From: Glandiceps talaboti
Taxonomy: Eukaryota; Hemichordata; Enteropneusta; Spengelidae
DNA: 64,000 nucleotides
Assembly: GCF_964340395.1 (NCBI RefSeq)
Contig: NC_135569.1
Span: 6,810,040 to 6,874,039 of the forward strand
Direction of reading: 5' to 3'
The notes below the pieces were generated by a model, which worked only from the letters and a program-made list of their open reading frames with translations, did no database searches and was not told where the DNA came from. A program made the translations under genes and the position numbers. Positions 13,557 through 25,787 of this stretch are shown in pieces. Position 1 is the first letter of the stretch, and every line of letters begins with the position of its first letter.

Positions 13557-14180
13557 CAGTGCCCTATGCGATCACGATTTCAACCTCTCATTGTAGTAAT
13601 TGATGTACATGTATGTGTGTAGACTCTCTTACCAGTCCTCGAGAGCATCGCTAAAAGGACTGTTTATCCGATATCTACCTCATAATTATTGTACTCCAAT
13701 ATCCAAAGTTACAAGGATATTCGAGTACAATTATGCAGTAGATATCGGTACATACAAAACAGTCCAAGTTTTAGCAATGCTCCCTACATACGACTCAGTG
13801 GTGAGAGAGTCTACACTTGTGGATGCAATCTACATGTACCTCTAATTAACATATGTCTAATCGTTAGTATTTTACGAATTTCCGGTGAATCTATCGTTGG
13901 TTAGACTATAACTTACGACAGTAGATATGTGGATGCAATCTACATGTACCTCTAATTAACATATGTCTAATCGTTAGTATTTTACAAACTTCCAGTGAAT
14001 CTATCGTTGGTTAGACTATAACTTACGACAGTCGACTTGTGTTGTTCAGCCCTATCAGGCTTCTTAGTGCTGGCTGTGATAGCGTGGCATCAATGTTTGT
14101 TACTGTACATGTATCTTACAGATTAATTCTTGGTTGTCTGATCGAAAACATAATATTCCAGTTGCAGCTACTGCAGCTTT
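13557..14180 (+). repeat. Family L copy interrupted by a palindromic element and containing a 110-bp tandem duplication
   Basis: TCAGTGCCCTATGCGATCAC begins the family L block. It is broken by the palindrome at 13613-13825 and resumes with CTAATTAACATATGTCTAAT. Units 13819-13928 and 13929-14038 are near-identical direct repeats differing at a handful of sites. It ends with TGTCTGATCGAAAACATAAT and CCAGTTGCAGCTACTGCAG. Confidence 0.7.
13613..13825. mobile_element. Family D palindromic (foldback) element, copy 1
   Basis: Outer ends GTGTAGACTCTCTTACCAG and GGTGAGAGAGTCTACAC are inverted. Inner arms TAATTATTGTACTCCAATAT and GATATTCGAGTACAATTATG continue the palindrome over roughly 90 bp per arm. 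No coding capacity. Confidence 0.75.
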
Positions 14181-14538
14181 AAAGAGGTCATATGGATGAA
14201 GATTTGGTATTTAGTTTGGATTTTTAATTTATAAAACAATTTTATCATGGTTTTCTATTTGAAAAATCAATGTGAAACAACATTCTTGACAAAGTCTGTG
14301 TTTGTAACTCAATACATTGCAAAAAGCTAAAAAAAAAATGTGTAAAAGGTTTGTCATTGTACATACAATAACAAAGATTTTACACATTTATTAATTTTTT
14401 GCAATGTATTGAGTTACAAACAAGACTTGGAATATCCTGTTTCATGTTGATTTTTCAAATAGGAAGCCATAATAAAATTGTTCTATTAATTAAAAACTCC
14501 AAAATAAATACCAATCCTCACGCATATGGCCTCTCTAA
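14178..14538. mobile_element. Family C palindromic element, copy 1
   Basis: Long arms: TTTAAAGAGGTCATATGGAT, TTTATCATGGTTTTCTATTTG, GTTTGTAACTCAATACATTGC are inverted in CAATGTATTGAGTTACAAAC, CAAATAGGAAGCCATAATAAA, GCATATGGCCTCTCTAA. Confidence 0.8.
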
Positions 14539-14929
14539 CTAGGTGGATATACATGTAAGATTACCGTGAGGCACAGTACACTAATGGACAGTTACTTGTA
14601 AAGAGAATGATGTACCATGAATAGTTCAAATTGACTTCTTTTTGTTTGAACAGCTCTTTCATTGACAGCTAGGGGCATTATCAGATCATGCCACATTAAA
14701 TATCACACCACACTTGACATGAATATTAGACACACACAAGTATTTTATTAGCACACATGACCTTCCCGATGCCCATTACTGTGAATTCCCAACACTGCAG
14801 GCAGTCTGCAGTTCCATCAGAGTTTGATTGGAAAGCTACTTACTAGAACAATTGCATGTCCATATGTAACACATACATGTAGCCAGTTTACTATTATAAT
14901 ATTGTGTAGCTCAAATTCAATGGCGTGTG

Positions 14930-15039
14930 ATTGCAACATTTATGGCCGCTGTAATTGGGATATTCTGTTTTCGATCAGACAACCAACAATATATTCAATT
15001 AAATTGTTAAAATACCAATAATTAGATATTGTACATATC
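14930..15039 (-). repeat. Family L dispersed repeat, reverse copy
   Basis: TTTTCGATCAGACAACCAAC, then a TATATTCAATTAAATTGTTA block and CCAATAATTAGATATTGTAC: the reverse complement of the 2395-2490 blocks. Confidence 0.55.
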
Positions 15040-15168
15040 AATGCACTGTTTACATCATTCTAACAGTTGGGGGTTTACTCATTTGCATAAACAGCTTTTG
15101 GTTCACGATTTCTGATTCCTCTAGACGTGGAGAAGGATTCAAAGCCATAGATAACCTCTAGACTAGTA
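15040..15168 (+). mobile_element. Family A, divergent fragment (copy A5)
   Basis: CACTGTTTACATCATTCTAACAG, then a diverged copy of the conserved end segment of family A, ending CTAGACTAG. Similar to 16500-16622. Confidence 0.5.
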
Positions 15169-16282
15169 TACAAACTATCCCAATCAAATTCTGTAGTACA
15201 TGACATGTACTACCAAATGTTGTATCACCTGCATGTAATGTTTTTTTCTGTTGCAATTCAAGTGCAGGGTCATGCTCAGTCTGTACATCTTCCATTGAGC
15301 ATATCATTTAGAATGCTTACATTACAAACAAGAGTTTGTCACTACACAATTAAAACATTTTTCTATGTTTTTTCTAGCACTATGTGCAATCCCAAGGTAT
15401 GGTTTGATATGTTCCCTTGTATTGACTTACATGTACTTCTCTTTCTGTTTCCCAATGCTCAGTAAAGTATATTCAACCATATTATTTGAAAACCAAAAAT
15501 GTCAATCTTGCAGACCAAAAATATAATCATGCAAAACGATTGGCATTTTTGAAAGCCGACAGTCGAAGAAATGCTGGCGTGATAGACATGTTTGGCCCCA
15601 TTGAAAACCCAAAATGTCAATCGTGTAACTGCAGCAGTCTTACTCTATGAGATACAAATGGGCATACATGTACATGTATACGCATACCCCTTTTATCTAC
15701 CTTACGTACATGTCACACTCATCAACATCCGTGTATTTAGTTCAAAATTATCATTCTTTAGTCATTATTTGTCAGCCTGTGACCCATCGAGTGAATCTTT
15801 CCTGGTTATAGTACATTACACTATCTACATGTAAATGAGTGAAGCAATTGTCCAAATAAAACTTAATCTACAATCCATATTGACCAAATATTAACACCAT
15901 ATGGATGGATATGGTACCAGTATGCTTAGCTTCCTGTGTGTGTTTTTTATATCATTGAATATTCACTATTTAAAATGCCATTTCATCAACCTATTCTTGT
16001 TGTCATGCCAACCATACTTAATTCTGTATTTTTCATCGTAACACTTTCAAAATGATGTGGATTATAGGTGGATTTGGTCATGTGTATTGGAAGTGGACAT
16101 ATGCAAAGAAACGGCTGTGTGATAGAGAAATACAACCCGCAAAAAAACACCAGTGTATTTGTGTGAATGAGGTGAGCTATGGAAAGACTTCATGTAAAGA
16201 CGAAATTATTTAAAAACAACAATACAAATGATATAAACACAGCAGGGGGTGACTCTGATGTAGGTTCCAGTGATGCTTTTGT

Positions 16283-16622
16283 CAGTTTGTTTATATCTGT
16301 TACTCTAGTAGAAGCCCTGAGATGCATGAAATGCAATTTAAAATTCATCTACAGCCACCCACACAGTCATTAACATCATGTCTTTGTTAATCAATCTCAA
16401 AACTCTAACCAATAACACAGTCCCTCATAAAGTTAGTGTTTATTGGGACAGTTATGTAATGTCCAAATATGGTATATTTGTCAGCTCAGGATGCTACTTA
16501 TACACTGTTTACATCACTCTAACAGCTGGGGTTCACTGATTGGATGAACAACTTTCTGTGCTGATTGAGAGACTTTGACCAGACGTGGTTTAGTTAGAGA
16601 CCATGTTGGCATCCACACTAGT
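16283..16622 (+). mobile_element. Family A, long copy without the tandem core (copy A2)
   Basis: About 310 bp align almost continuously with 39846-40171, including CAATAACACAGTCCCTCATA and TGATTGGATGAACAACTTT, ending in GGCATCCACACTAG. Confidence 0.85.
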
Positions 16623-16955
16623 CATTCGTAAGTACTGGTACATGTAACACCTCTGACAAGATGGCATAATTCTTATCTTTCGTGATCAGTCTGGTACATG
16701 ATGTGTCCTTCTCAAACAATCCCTGACAAAATGGCATAATCTCCCAGGATCATTCTAATCTGTCCTTCTCAAGTAACATTTTAATACATCATTAGGAAAT
16801 TTTTTTTTACTTCTCATAACTTTCATATATTAAGCAATTCTATCATGAAATAAATTTTTCTGTATTTCTAATCTAAAATAAAGTGACAGGTATACAAGAA
16901 TTTTTATCCAGAAAAATCTTGATGAAAAAGTCCTTGTTGATACTAATACCTCAAC

Positions 16956-16968
16956 AGGTCAAAGGTCA
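16956..16968 (+). promoter_or_regulatory. Perfect DR1 nuclear-receptor motif
   Basis: AGGTCA-A-AGGTCA, the consensus direct repeat bound by RXR/HNF4-type receptors. Sequence match only; intronic. Confidence 0.3.
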
Positions 16969-17640
16969 TTAAATCAAGACATCTATCATCTATAACTATC
17001 TGTTTACATTCTAGACAGTTTTTGGTCTTATCTTGGGTAGAGCTAGCAATTCATAAGTTTCCTACTGAGTTTAACTGGCGATCTTCGTGACCTATCCTTG
17101 CTGTCTGATATAACATATCACCACATGGTTCATCACAGTGGTTGACAATTGACCCGTAAGATATCTAATGTTGTCAATTTACTTAGTATGTGTACAAGAT
17201 GCTACTGGTTGCACTTTTTTTTATGTTCTGAGCACAATGCAGGTGTATGTACATCTCTTGTAAGTTTATGAATGGCAGTCAACCACAAAGTAAATGTAAT
17301 TTGATCGATATATACAACTATGCTTTCCATAGATTATTTCATCATAAATGTGAATTTTACTATTTTTAGATTATTTTTAGATGCATATCTACTTTCTTTG
17401 ACAATTTATTTATACAGCATAAATGCAAATCTTTCAAATTCAAAATTATGTTGGTTTTTGACAAGTCCCTATTTTTCAGCCAATGTCAACAATAAACTAC
17501 AATGATAAATGTATGCCATAAGTTGACTTTTGTTTCATCTAATTAGAAATTTGAATAATTTCAAATGGTCCAATGAGATGATACCCCCAACTGAGCGAGG
17601 ACGCTGTACTCTCAATTTCCTGTTTGCAGTCTGGAATGGC

Positions 17641-17718
17641 TAATTCATTTAATGTTTACTTCTCCTGTTTGTAACACTAACAGGTTCCATTTGTCAATGG
17701 TCTGATGTCAGCGACTGT
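17641..17718. mobile_element. Family B solo right end
   Basis: AACAGGTTCCATTTGTCAATG and GGTCTGATGTCAGCGACTGT match the right end of the full copies; the left arm is absent. Confidence 0.65.
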
Positions 17719-18540
17719 ACATTGTGTAAGTATGGTGATTAGATTTTAGACATAGGACACGAGAGATACATTTGCAGTATCCAATTATGCATTGTTATGG
17801 TACCAGTACGTTTGCTGTAGTTTTGAAAACTGAGAGTAAAACAGACATTGAAAATCTAATTAACTTTACTTACATTGTACATTTTCAAACTAGCTGTGTG
17901 GTAAACATTAACTACTGAGAAGTCCTTGAAAATTCAGGGCAATGTTTTCTTTATAAGTTTATCCACTTAATATACGGCCTTTAAAAATATCTACCACATC
18001 TTATGCTGTAGATAAAAATATTCACACAATATGGCCGCCATCCAATATGGCCGCTGAATATTGTGTTAACTCTATGGGAAAATAAAAGCTTGGTTATTTC
18101 CTTGAAAATAAAATGGGGAATTCCCAAATTCCCTTTTCCATTTCAAACGGACCGTGAACAAGCTTTCATATGGTAAATTTTCAAGCGATTTGAAGAACTT
18201 TTATTTTCAGGGAAATTTGATCGGGGTGCATTCTGAGAATTAGTGGTTCAAAAGAAACATATACACAATGTACATGTACACTGAAACCAAAAGTGAAAGA
18301 GCTGTTATTAAAATCACAATACATGTACATGTATCAGCAAAATTGTATAGCCTTAGAATGAATGATTCAACTTGATTCCAAGAAGGGAAAACATAGTTTC
18401 TGAGCATATATATATAACATGAAATGAAAGAGGTTTATGAATTTCAATATCAAAACAATTTCAGGTTCGAATGAATGATTAAAAGTGATATTGAGAACTA
18501 AAAATATGGTTTCTGAGTACATATATACAACAATTAGATA

Positions 18541-18830
18541 TTATTCCCCAATATTTTCTTTGTTCAGCCAGGGAAAATACTGACCAAAGGGGCTATGTCA
18601 CTACGAGTCGCTAGAGTAGTATTGATAAAACCCTTATGTCATGAATATTTTCCGGCTAAATGAAGAAAAAATATTTGAGGAATAATATCATTATACCAGT
18701 GCCAGTAATATCAATGAAAAATTGTGGAAAGTAATGACAATTTTGAACATTTTGACTCATACGTCGAACACATCAGAACCAATGACACAGCCATGCGTTG
18801 TTGTGATGCAGAAAGGTATAAATATTTTTT
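18541..18830 (+). mobile_element. Family E foldback element (copy E1)
   Basis: TTATTCCCCAATATTTTCTT to about 18600 is an imperfect inverted repeat of 18630-18690 (ending TTTGAGGAATAATA). A shared roughly 140-bp tail follows (TTTTGAACATTTTGACTC, TGCGTTGTTGTGATGCAGAA). Matches 23399-23690. Confidence 0.75.
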
Positions 18831-19435
18831 TTGTCAACTTGGTATAATAAAAGAAGTGCATTAAAATTTCAATATCTGACAACATCAGCATCAGTATTTG
18901 ACATCCGTAGATTACATCCCAATTAATCCCCATATTGATGACTTGTCACAATTGTTTAATTCACTCCATCATATAGATCACTGTCATCCAGCTGACAGCA
19001 AATTTTCCGCCGCGCACACAAAATTTGAGGTCACTAGTTTTCTGACATTATTCATTTCGTTTGTCATCTGTTCCAGTCACTTGTGCGCACAACCTGTTAC
19101 TTGCTATTAATGGCATTCAATTGACAATTAATTGGTTAATTCAGTGACCTGGACTGAAATTATCAAATTACCTTAATGTCGCTATTACCTAATGCAATTT
19201 ATAGACAAGTTACTTACTTAACAACATAATTCATATCAAGTTCCACAACGCAAACATGTCATTTGTTTTGTCCTCAGCTTTTTTTTTCTCTTAACAAAAT
19301 ACAGTGATGAAAGTTACTAAATTTATTTTCCTGATTGGAAATTTCTGACATTCTACAGTGAGTTATGATATTACAGCAGTGACAACAATTTGGTGCGCAA
19401 TTCTCATCTGCAATATTGATTTTAACCATATTAAT

Positions 19436-19725
19436 GTAACTGTTCTACATAAATCTTTGATCTTCAATGGCAACCATATTGAATATGTAAATTAATTTCA
19501 TTAATATGCATATTCAATATAATTTTTATACCATGTTATTGTAACTGTTCTACATAAATTTTTGATCTTTAATGGCATCTATATTGAATATGCAAATTAA
19601 TTTCATTAATATGCATATTCGATTTAATTTGTATATTATCAATGACAACCATGTTGTAAATATGCAAATTAATTTCATTAGTATGGTTGCACGGTACCGA
19701 TGATGCGAGAACCTGGGATTGAAAC
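19436..19725. repeat. Tandem repeat, about 103 bp, about 2.7 copies
   Basis: GTAACTGTTCTACATAAAT, TATTGAATATG-AAATTAATTT and CATTAATATGCATATTC recur. Confidence 0.8.
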
Positions 19726-20566
19726 ACTGGCCTAAAAACATGCAGGTCAAGTTCAAGTTGGAAACTGTTCGTGGTTCGATTCTATGAATTCATATTTGAG
19801 CATACATGACTGTGTGTTCATACGTAATTTATAAATTAATATATCATATATTTTTCTGAATATAAAGTAATATTGTGGAGCAATAACAAATTGATAAAAT
19901 ATGCGATATCATTATGCTTACTTGACAGGATCTTAAATTTATACGTATCATTTTAATTAAGTCCTGTGAACACATTGGCGACATATTTCATAATAAAACT
20001 CTCACTATCACACTATATTGTATAAAGTGATTTTTAAAAGGTGGTCAACAGTGTGTAGCTCTTTCACAGGTCAGTGAACTATTAACCTTGAACATGTCAT
20101 TCAGTAATTAGGTCTAACTGAACTTCGACCCCATTTCTAGATTTCAGTCCAATGCGATGTTGTACCCAGCGTATCAAAAACTGCAGGGGGTCATAAACAC
20201 ACATGGTGATTGATATCACCCAAGGGGAACAGATACATGTATAATATATATGATGGCTATATTTCATTAGCTTCATTTTTCACATTTGGCATTGATAGAT
20301 TTAAAAGACCTCCTACAATTCGTACTCAATTTCTCTAGCAAGGATGTTAATCGTAATGAAATTTTATATTGTTTTTTTTGGCATACATGTAAATACGACT
20401 TGGAATCCATGCAATTATTTCCTTGAGTCGGGAAAGCATACATGAATTCCGATCTAGTGCCCATGGGGATGGCGAATCTTTATTCTACTTCAATGACTAA
20501 CATGGAGTGATATATGGCCATGAAAAAAACAACAGTTGATATGTAATAGTACAATCTTGGCTATGG

Positions 20567-20857
20567 GTAGCCACACCATTTGAATTTACAGTCGTATGTC
20601 AAAGTGGGCTGATATTTTTTATACGTAGCCACACCATTTGAATTTACAGTTGTATGTCAAAGTGTGCTGATATATTTTTATACGTACCCACACCATTTGA
20701 ATTTATAGTCATATGTCAAAGTGGGCTGATATTTTTTATACGTAGCCACACCATTTGAATTTATAGTCGTATGTCAAAGTGGGCTGATATTTTTTATAAG
20801 CAGCCACACCATTTGAATTTACAGTCATATGTCAAAGTGGGCTGACATTTTGTATCT
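20567..20857. repeat. Minisatellite, 58-59 bp unit, 5 copies
   Basis: Units start at 20567, 20625, 20684, 20742 and 20800, each GTAGCCACACCATTTGAATT, TATGTCAAAGTGGGCTGATA, T-rich end; very little divergence. Confidence 0.95.
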
Positions 20858-21235
20858 CTTTTAATGTACCTGGTAAAAAAACAAAAGACAACGCCTTGTT
20901 ATGTTGTGTAAAGTTATACAGTCATGTACAAAAACATATGGAATCTTTCCATGTAAAAATGAAAGCTGTCACCTTGTTATGCAGTTTATAGTATACAAAG
21001 TGACTTTCTGTGGAGTTTTATTACAACATGATGAAGTGATGAATTGCTACTTGAACTGGCTCAGAATCAGCTGTTTGGAAGATGTTGGAAGATATAGTAT
21101 TATTTATTAATCACATGTACACATATATACAAGATACTGGTTTCAATTTATCCACAAATATCTCTGGTATTACTAGCTCTTTCACTATATCATCCAATCC
21201 ATAATTATTACACGGATCAAGAAACGTGACTATAA

Positions 21236-21456
21236 CCTCTGCAGCCTGGGTTAGAACCTGCCATGTTGGCGGGGTTTGATTAAATTTACCACGCTGTAAG
21301 TAAGAAGAGTGTCGTTCAATTTGACTCTACCGAACAATGCAGGTTTTCCCCCGATACTCCGGTTTCCTCCTGTCGCTAACACTGAACCAAAGGAGCCTAT
21401 TAATGGGACTAGCTCCCTGTTGGTTATCCGATACATAGATACATTAATTCGTTAAG
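21236..21456. repeat. Probable dispersed repeat fragment, GC-richer than surroundings
   Basis: A block with TACTCCGGTTTCCTCCTGTC and AATGGGACTAGCTCCCTG stands out by composition and abuts the reverse-transcriptase relic. I recall similar stretches as interspersed repeats in marine invertebrates but cannot assign a family. Confidence 0.35.
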
Positions 21457-21532
21457 GAACTTCACTGGTTACCAGTGCAACACAAGATCGACTACAAACT
21501 CCTGTCGATCACCATCATATACATGTACTTAT
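21457..21532 (+). pseudogene. Relic of a non-LTR retrotransposon reverse transcriptase C-terminus
   Basis: The plus strand reads ELHWLPVQHKIDYKLLSIT. The pattern LHWLPV..RI.YKLL is the well-known conserved tail of reverse transcriptases of LINE-type elements. Only about 25 codons are recognisable; flanks are AT-rich or other repeats. A dead 3' fragment. Confidence 0.6.
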
Positions 21533-21596
21533 CGAATATTATTTATGCAAAATAAAATCCATATAGATGTTGCTCCTACGATATGAATGTCTGTTG

Positions 21597-21790
21597 CATA
21601 AATGTATCAAATATTTGTTATTGTACATAAAGATTTTACACATTTATTAATCTTTTGGAATTTATTGAGTTACAAACAAGGACTTGGTATATATTGTTTC
21701 ACATTGATTTTATTCAAGTAGGAAGCCATGATAAAATTGTTTTAAAATCCAAAATAAATACCCAGTCCTGATTCATCTGGCCACTTAAAG
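21597..21790. mobile_element. Family C palindromic element, right half only
   Basis: TTATTGAGTTACAAACAAGG, AGTAGGAAGCCATGATAAAA and CATCTGGCCACTTAAAG match the right arms of 14178-14538 and 31407-31765. Confidence 0.75.
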
Positions 21791-22744
21791 TTATTGATCT
21801 AGGGAGTCCATCTACATGCATGGAATGTTTTTTCATTTACCGAGGTGTCAAGTGAATGTTTAGTAGTTAATAACTGGTTAATGTATGTCTGTTAATACTA
21901 CATGTAGTATGGCGTTGGTTACAAAATAGAGAGCTCTGACAATAATAGCCTGCAAGTAAGCAAAGCTCTCAGGCATAGCAGTTTTGATTGAAAGTATGCT
22001 TGAATAAATGTTTTCAGACCCCCTATCCTGTAACAGATCTAAAAGTCGTTCTTTTCTAAAAAATATAAATGACTCTAATATGCAAATATATCATGTTTTG
22101 ACACCTATCCATCCTACAACAAATCTAACGATGCAATCCAAAAGTTCATCCATTGGGGTGGCACGATTTGGAACTCATGCCAGACAATATATAAGAAAGC
22201 TGAGAAAATACTCAAAAGCCTAGAATACAAAACCCACTTTTGGGCTGCGCAGTATGTGTACATGTACATCATACATGTATATAGCCACACACTACGTTGT
22301 CACCTGTATTTTCAATTGTCTAGTTCCTTCAACATACATGTAACTTAGATTACATTTCACCTTTCAATATGACTTCTGTATGTTTTTACATGTACATACA
22401 TATGATGTAGATACATGTATATCTGCAGTTTTACTTTTGGTTTTTGACTTTACACATCTGTTTTGTAGCTTTTTTCTTTTGCTCTATCATACATGTATCT
22501 CCTAAAGTATTGAGTTCTATTTTACTTACATTTAAAGTTTTTAATTTTTTTATAGTGGGACTGTTCAGATGCCCGAGGGCCTCAATAGAAAAAAAAAGGT
22601 TTCTTTTACTTTTAGTACTGTAACACTTATTTGAGCTACTCTAAATAAATATATTTTTCATTATTGCATAGAGTCAATGTTTTTCTGGATGTATGGTATT
22701 GATACACATGCACATGCAATTCTGAGAAGTTGTTATTTCTGGAG

Positions 22745-23057
22745 GTACATGTACCTTCTCTCACCAGTCATTGGGAGCATCACTATTAGATGCTTTGTAT
22801 GTACCAATATCTACCAAATAATTGTACTAGAATATCCTTGCACTGTGGGCCCTCATCAACTACATAGGGATAATCGCATGTTACTGTGACTCTGTGTTAT
22901 TGCGATGCAGTAACACGTCGTCAACAAATGATAAGCCCTATGTAGCCAATGAGGGCCCACAGTACAATTATGCAGTAGATATCAATACATTCAAAACAGC
23001 CCTTTTACATTGTAGCAATGCGATGCGCTGAAGACTGTGAGAGAGTCTACACGTACA
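22745..23057. mobile_element. Family D palindromic element, copy 2 with a nested palindrome
   Basis: The same outer ends (CTTCTCTCACCAGTCATTGG; GTGAGAGAGTCTACACG) and arms as 13613-13825. The centre (22842-22962) is a second inverted repeat, CTGTGGGCCCTCATCAACTA against TAGCCAATGAGGGCCCACAG, absent from copy 1. Confidence 0.75.
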
Positions 23058-23398
23058 TGTACAATATAAAATACTTTAAATACATTGTACCCCTATCATG
23101 TCCCAAATCTGGCAAGTCCCTGTTTTCCGGAGGAATGACTCTAATACACACATATGGAATTGAGATCCTTAATACCAGATACCTGGATCTACTGGGAATC
23201 AAATTGCTACAGTAAGGAGGATTTTATAGATATAAATCATTCCTTCCTTTTAAAATTGGTTGCATGTAAAATACAACGGTCTCAGGAGTCCGAGACGAAC
23301 ATCAGGTTACGCATATATCCTTGATAGACATCAAAGTTTGCTTTTCAACAATAACCGCTGCCTTCAGAAGGTATTTCTAACAGCACAGCACAAATAGA

Positions 23399-23690
23399 TG
23401 TTATTCCCCAATATTTTTCTCTGTTCAGCCAAAGAAAATATGAGTGACCTAAGGGGCTTTAAAGACGAGTTGATAAACGCATATTTTGCAGGTGAATGAA
23501 GAAATGTATTGGAGAATAACATAATTATTAAAACCAGTAATATAAAAGAAAAATCGGGGAATGTAATGGTAATTTTGAACGTTTTGACTAATATTTTGGA
23601 CACAGCAAAACCAGTGATGTAGACATGTGTTGTCGTGACATAGACACACGTTGTTGTGAAGCAGAACGACTACAGTATATATTCCATATT
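23399..23690 (+). mobile_element. Family E foldback element (copy E2)
   Basis: Aligns with 18541-18830 over its whole length, with a near-duplicated GTTGTCGTGACATAGACACA / GTTGTTGTGAAGCAG motif at the end. Confidence 0.75.
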
Positions 23691-23773
23691 TTTTGTTCTA
23701 AATGGCTCGTGCATGGTATAATTTAGCATATATACATTTGTACATGTACCCGATAACAGGAGGGACACGTACA

Positions 23774-23862
23774 GAGTGTTTTTGCTATATAAATGAAAGA
23801 GCAGTAAGCAGGTAAAATCTACCTGAGTTCCCAAGTCACTTTATCGGGGTTAGGACTCCATC
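23774..23862 (+). repeat. Dispersed copy of the 'AAATCTACCTGAGTTCCC' repeat
   Basis: GTGTTTTTGCTATATAAATG, AAGCAGGTAAAATCTACCTG and AGTTCCCAAGTCACTTTATC correspond to one unit of the array at 48150-48415. Confidence 0.55.
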
Positions 23863-25034
23863 AAACTTTTGGCACAAAGTAATACATCAGCAACTATGCC
23901 AGATTTACTATACAATGTACATGTATTTCCCTATCTGTTCCTGGGGTTCGCCAACTTGTTACTACAGTTAGTGTCCTATGTGGAAAGTTTTTCAATATTG
24001 ATTGCTTTCGATTCAAAATCACATTTCTGGTAAAGACTGAACGTACACAGTCATATAAGTTAAATGACTGGGACCTCATTTTCCAGTCTTTCTGAGTACG
24101 CTTGTGTGGCTTCAAACTTTGAATATACAGAGTGTGACTTTTTTCCAAAGCTCGCATTACAAAGTTTTCACAATCCATTAACTTTGATGACTTCCACATT
24201 TTATGTATTTGGGTCTATACACTCTATAATTTCTAATGGCATGCATTCTGTTCAACTCATCTGGTAGCACTTAAGACTGTGGCTTTCAGGCTTGCACTGT
24301 GCTGACTGTTGGAAATGACTGCCTGCATGATCTTGAATACCAAGTCCCCAGGCTACATATCATACATGTATATGTATGATGTAGGTAGTCATATTGCATA
24401 GTGTCAAGTATGGTCTAGTCCTAAAAGCGTTATGATCAGCTTCACCGTATACATTTTAGTCAAATGGATTTCTCTAGCACAGAATTTCGTTTTTAACACC
24501 AACCGCGAGTTTCATTTTTTTGTATTTAATTTAATGTTTTTATTGGGCTTATCACAAAAATAGAACTCTTTATTTATGCTATTGGCGGTTGATAAAAACG
24601 TAATGACATTATCGCGTCCTTACATTCAAACTGGAGGTTGAGTTTGTGGTAAACAGAATAAAGTAACCAATTACAACTGCCTGTGAGTGTGTGATGCATT
24701 ACTACTGACTTATGCTGTTCATCCCTTCCCCAGCAGATTTAGCTAGATTTTCGATACAATTTGTCCGTCTGACTATACATTAGAAAGAGATTGCATAGAA
24801 CAACTACACATACATGTACATTTTGTATAGTAACTAGACGATAATGAAACTTGTTTCAGCTCATCACACAATATCTGTACCACAATCACTCTCACAAGTC
24901 AGAGTTTTCTGACTCCTAAGTGCTTATTACCATCTGTGAAAATGTCATGAATATTCATTGTTCAACCATTGCATCACCATTTCTGCTGACTCCCATGATG
25001 CAAAGTGGCCCATAGCAAAGATCAATAAATGGGA

Positions 25035-25290
25035 GACAACTTTACAACCCATAACATCAAAGTAAAGCATTTTCTGTTTGTACCACAATTGTTTATAGCA
25101 TCCGTATCAAGTGTAAAAGTATGCTGTTTCATTTGCTAATTGACCACATTAGAAAGGCCACATGCATAGGCTTGTAAATAAACCAATTGAAACAGTTTAC
25201 TTTTACACTTAATATGAATGCTATAAACAAGTCTAGCACATAGAGAAAGTGCTTTACTTCAGTGTTACTGGTTGAAAATTACAGTTGCTC
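25035..25290. mobile_element. Palindromic element, about 255 bp
   Basis: AAGTAAAGCATTTTCTGTTTG, GTTTATAGCATCCGTATCAA and GTGTAAAAGTATGCTGTTTC are inverted in GAAACAGTTTACTTTTACAC, GAATGCTATAAAC and GAAAGTGCTTTACTTC. Confidence 0.75.
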
Positions 25291-25787
25291 TGAAATAATG
25301 TGTAATGGAGGAAATGACTCTCCAGAACCAAAAGTCAATAAAAATGCCTTTTATTTCCTTGTGTTGGTGTTCCCCTTTAGCTATCAACTAAACATGAGAG
25401 AATGTTCAAAGGAGTGGAGCCAAGGATGAATCCTTTCCTTAATAATCTGAGGTTGAAATTGTGGAGGCGTATTTACTCCCATGTGAGCAGGATTACTGTT
25501 ACTAACAATTACCACAGAATGAAATATGAGAACCCTGACATTGAAGATTGACAGTTTTGTGATTCAGTCAGAAGACCTGATTTACAAAAATAATCCTTAA
25601 ATGCTATATAATATATCATACATTTCTATGACCTTATTTCAGTAATACAGAAATATAAACTAGTTCTGCAAATGTCAAGATATAAATTCCTTGTGGGAGA
25701 AAAAAAACTGTTTACCTGATTAAATTATACATGCATGTCATGTTTGATTTCACTTTATGCAAATCAGGTATAAGGAGGTACATACAT

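Larger units (their letters stand above)
10000..20566. other. Intronic stretches between listed repeats, 10-20.5 kb
   Basis: Nothing supportable in 10000-10700, 11090-11520 (A and T runs at 11281 and 11343), 12810-13556, 14540-14929, 15170-16282, 16640-17640 apart from the DR1 site, 18831-19435 and 19730-20566. Near 18010-18060 AATATGGCCGCC and AATATGGCCGC occur in a small CACAATAT/ATATTGTG hairpin. Confidence 0.5.

Noticed and set aside
19680-19790. tRNA-like stretch with GGTTCGATTC
   Set aside because: No acceptor stem or cloverleaf could be formed around the B-box-like string.
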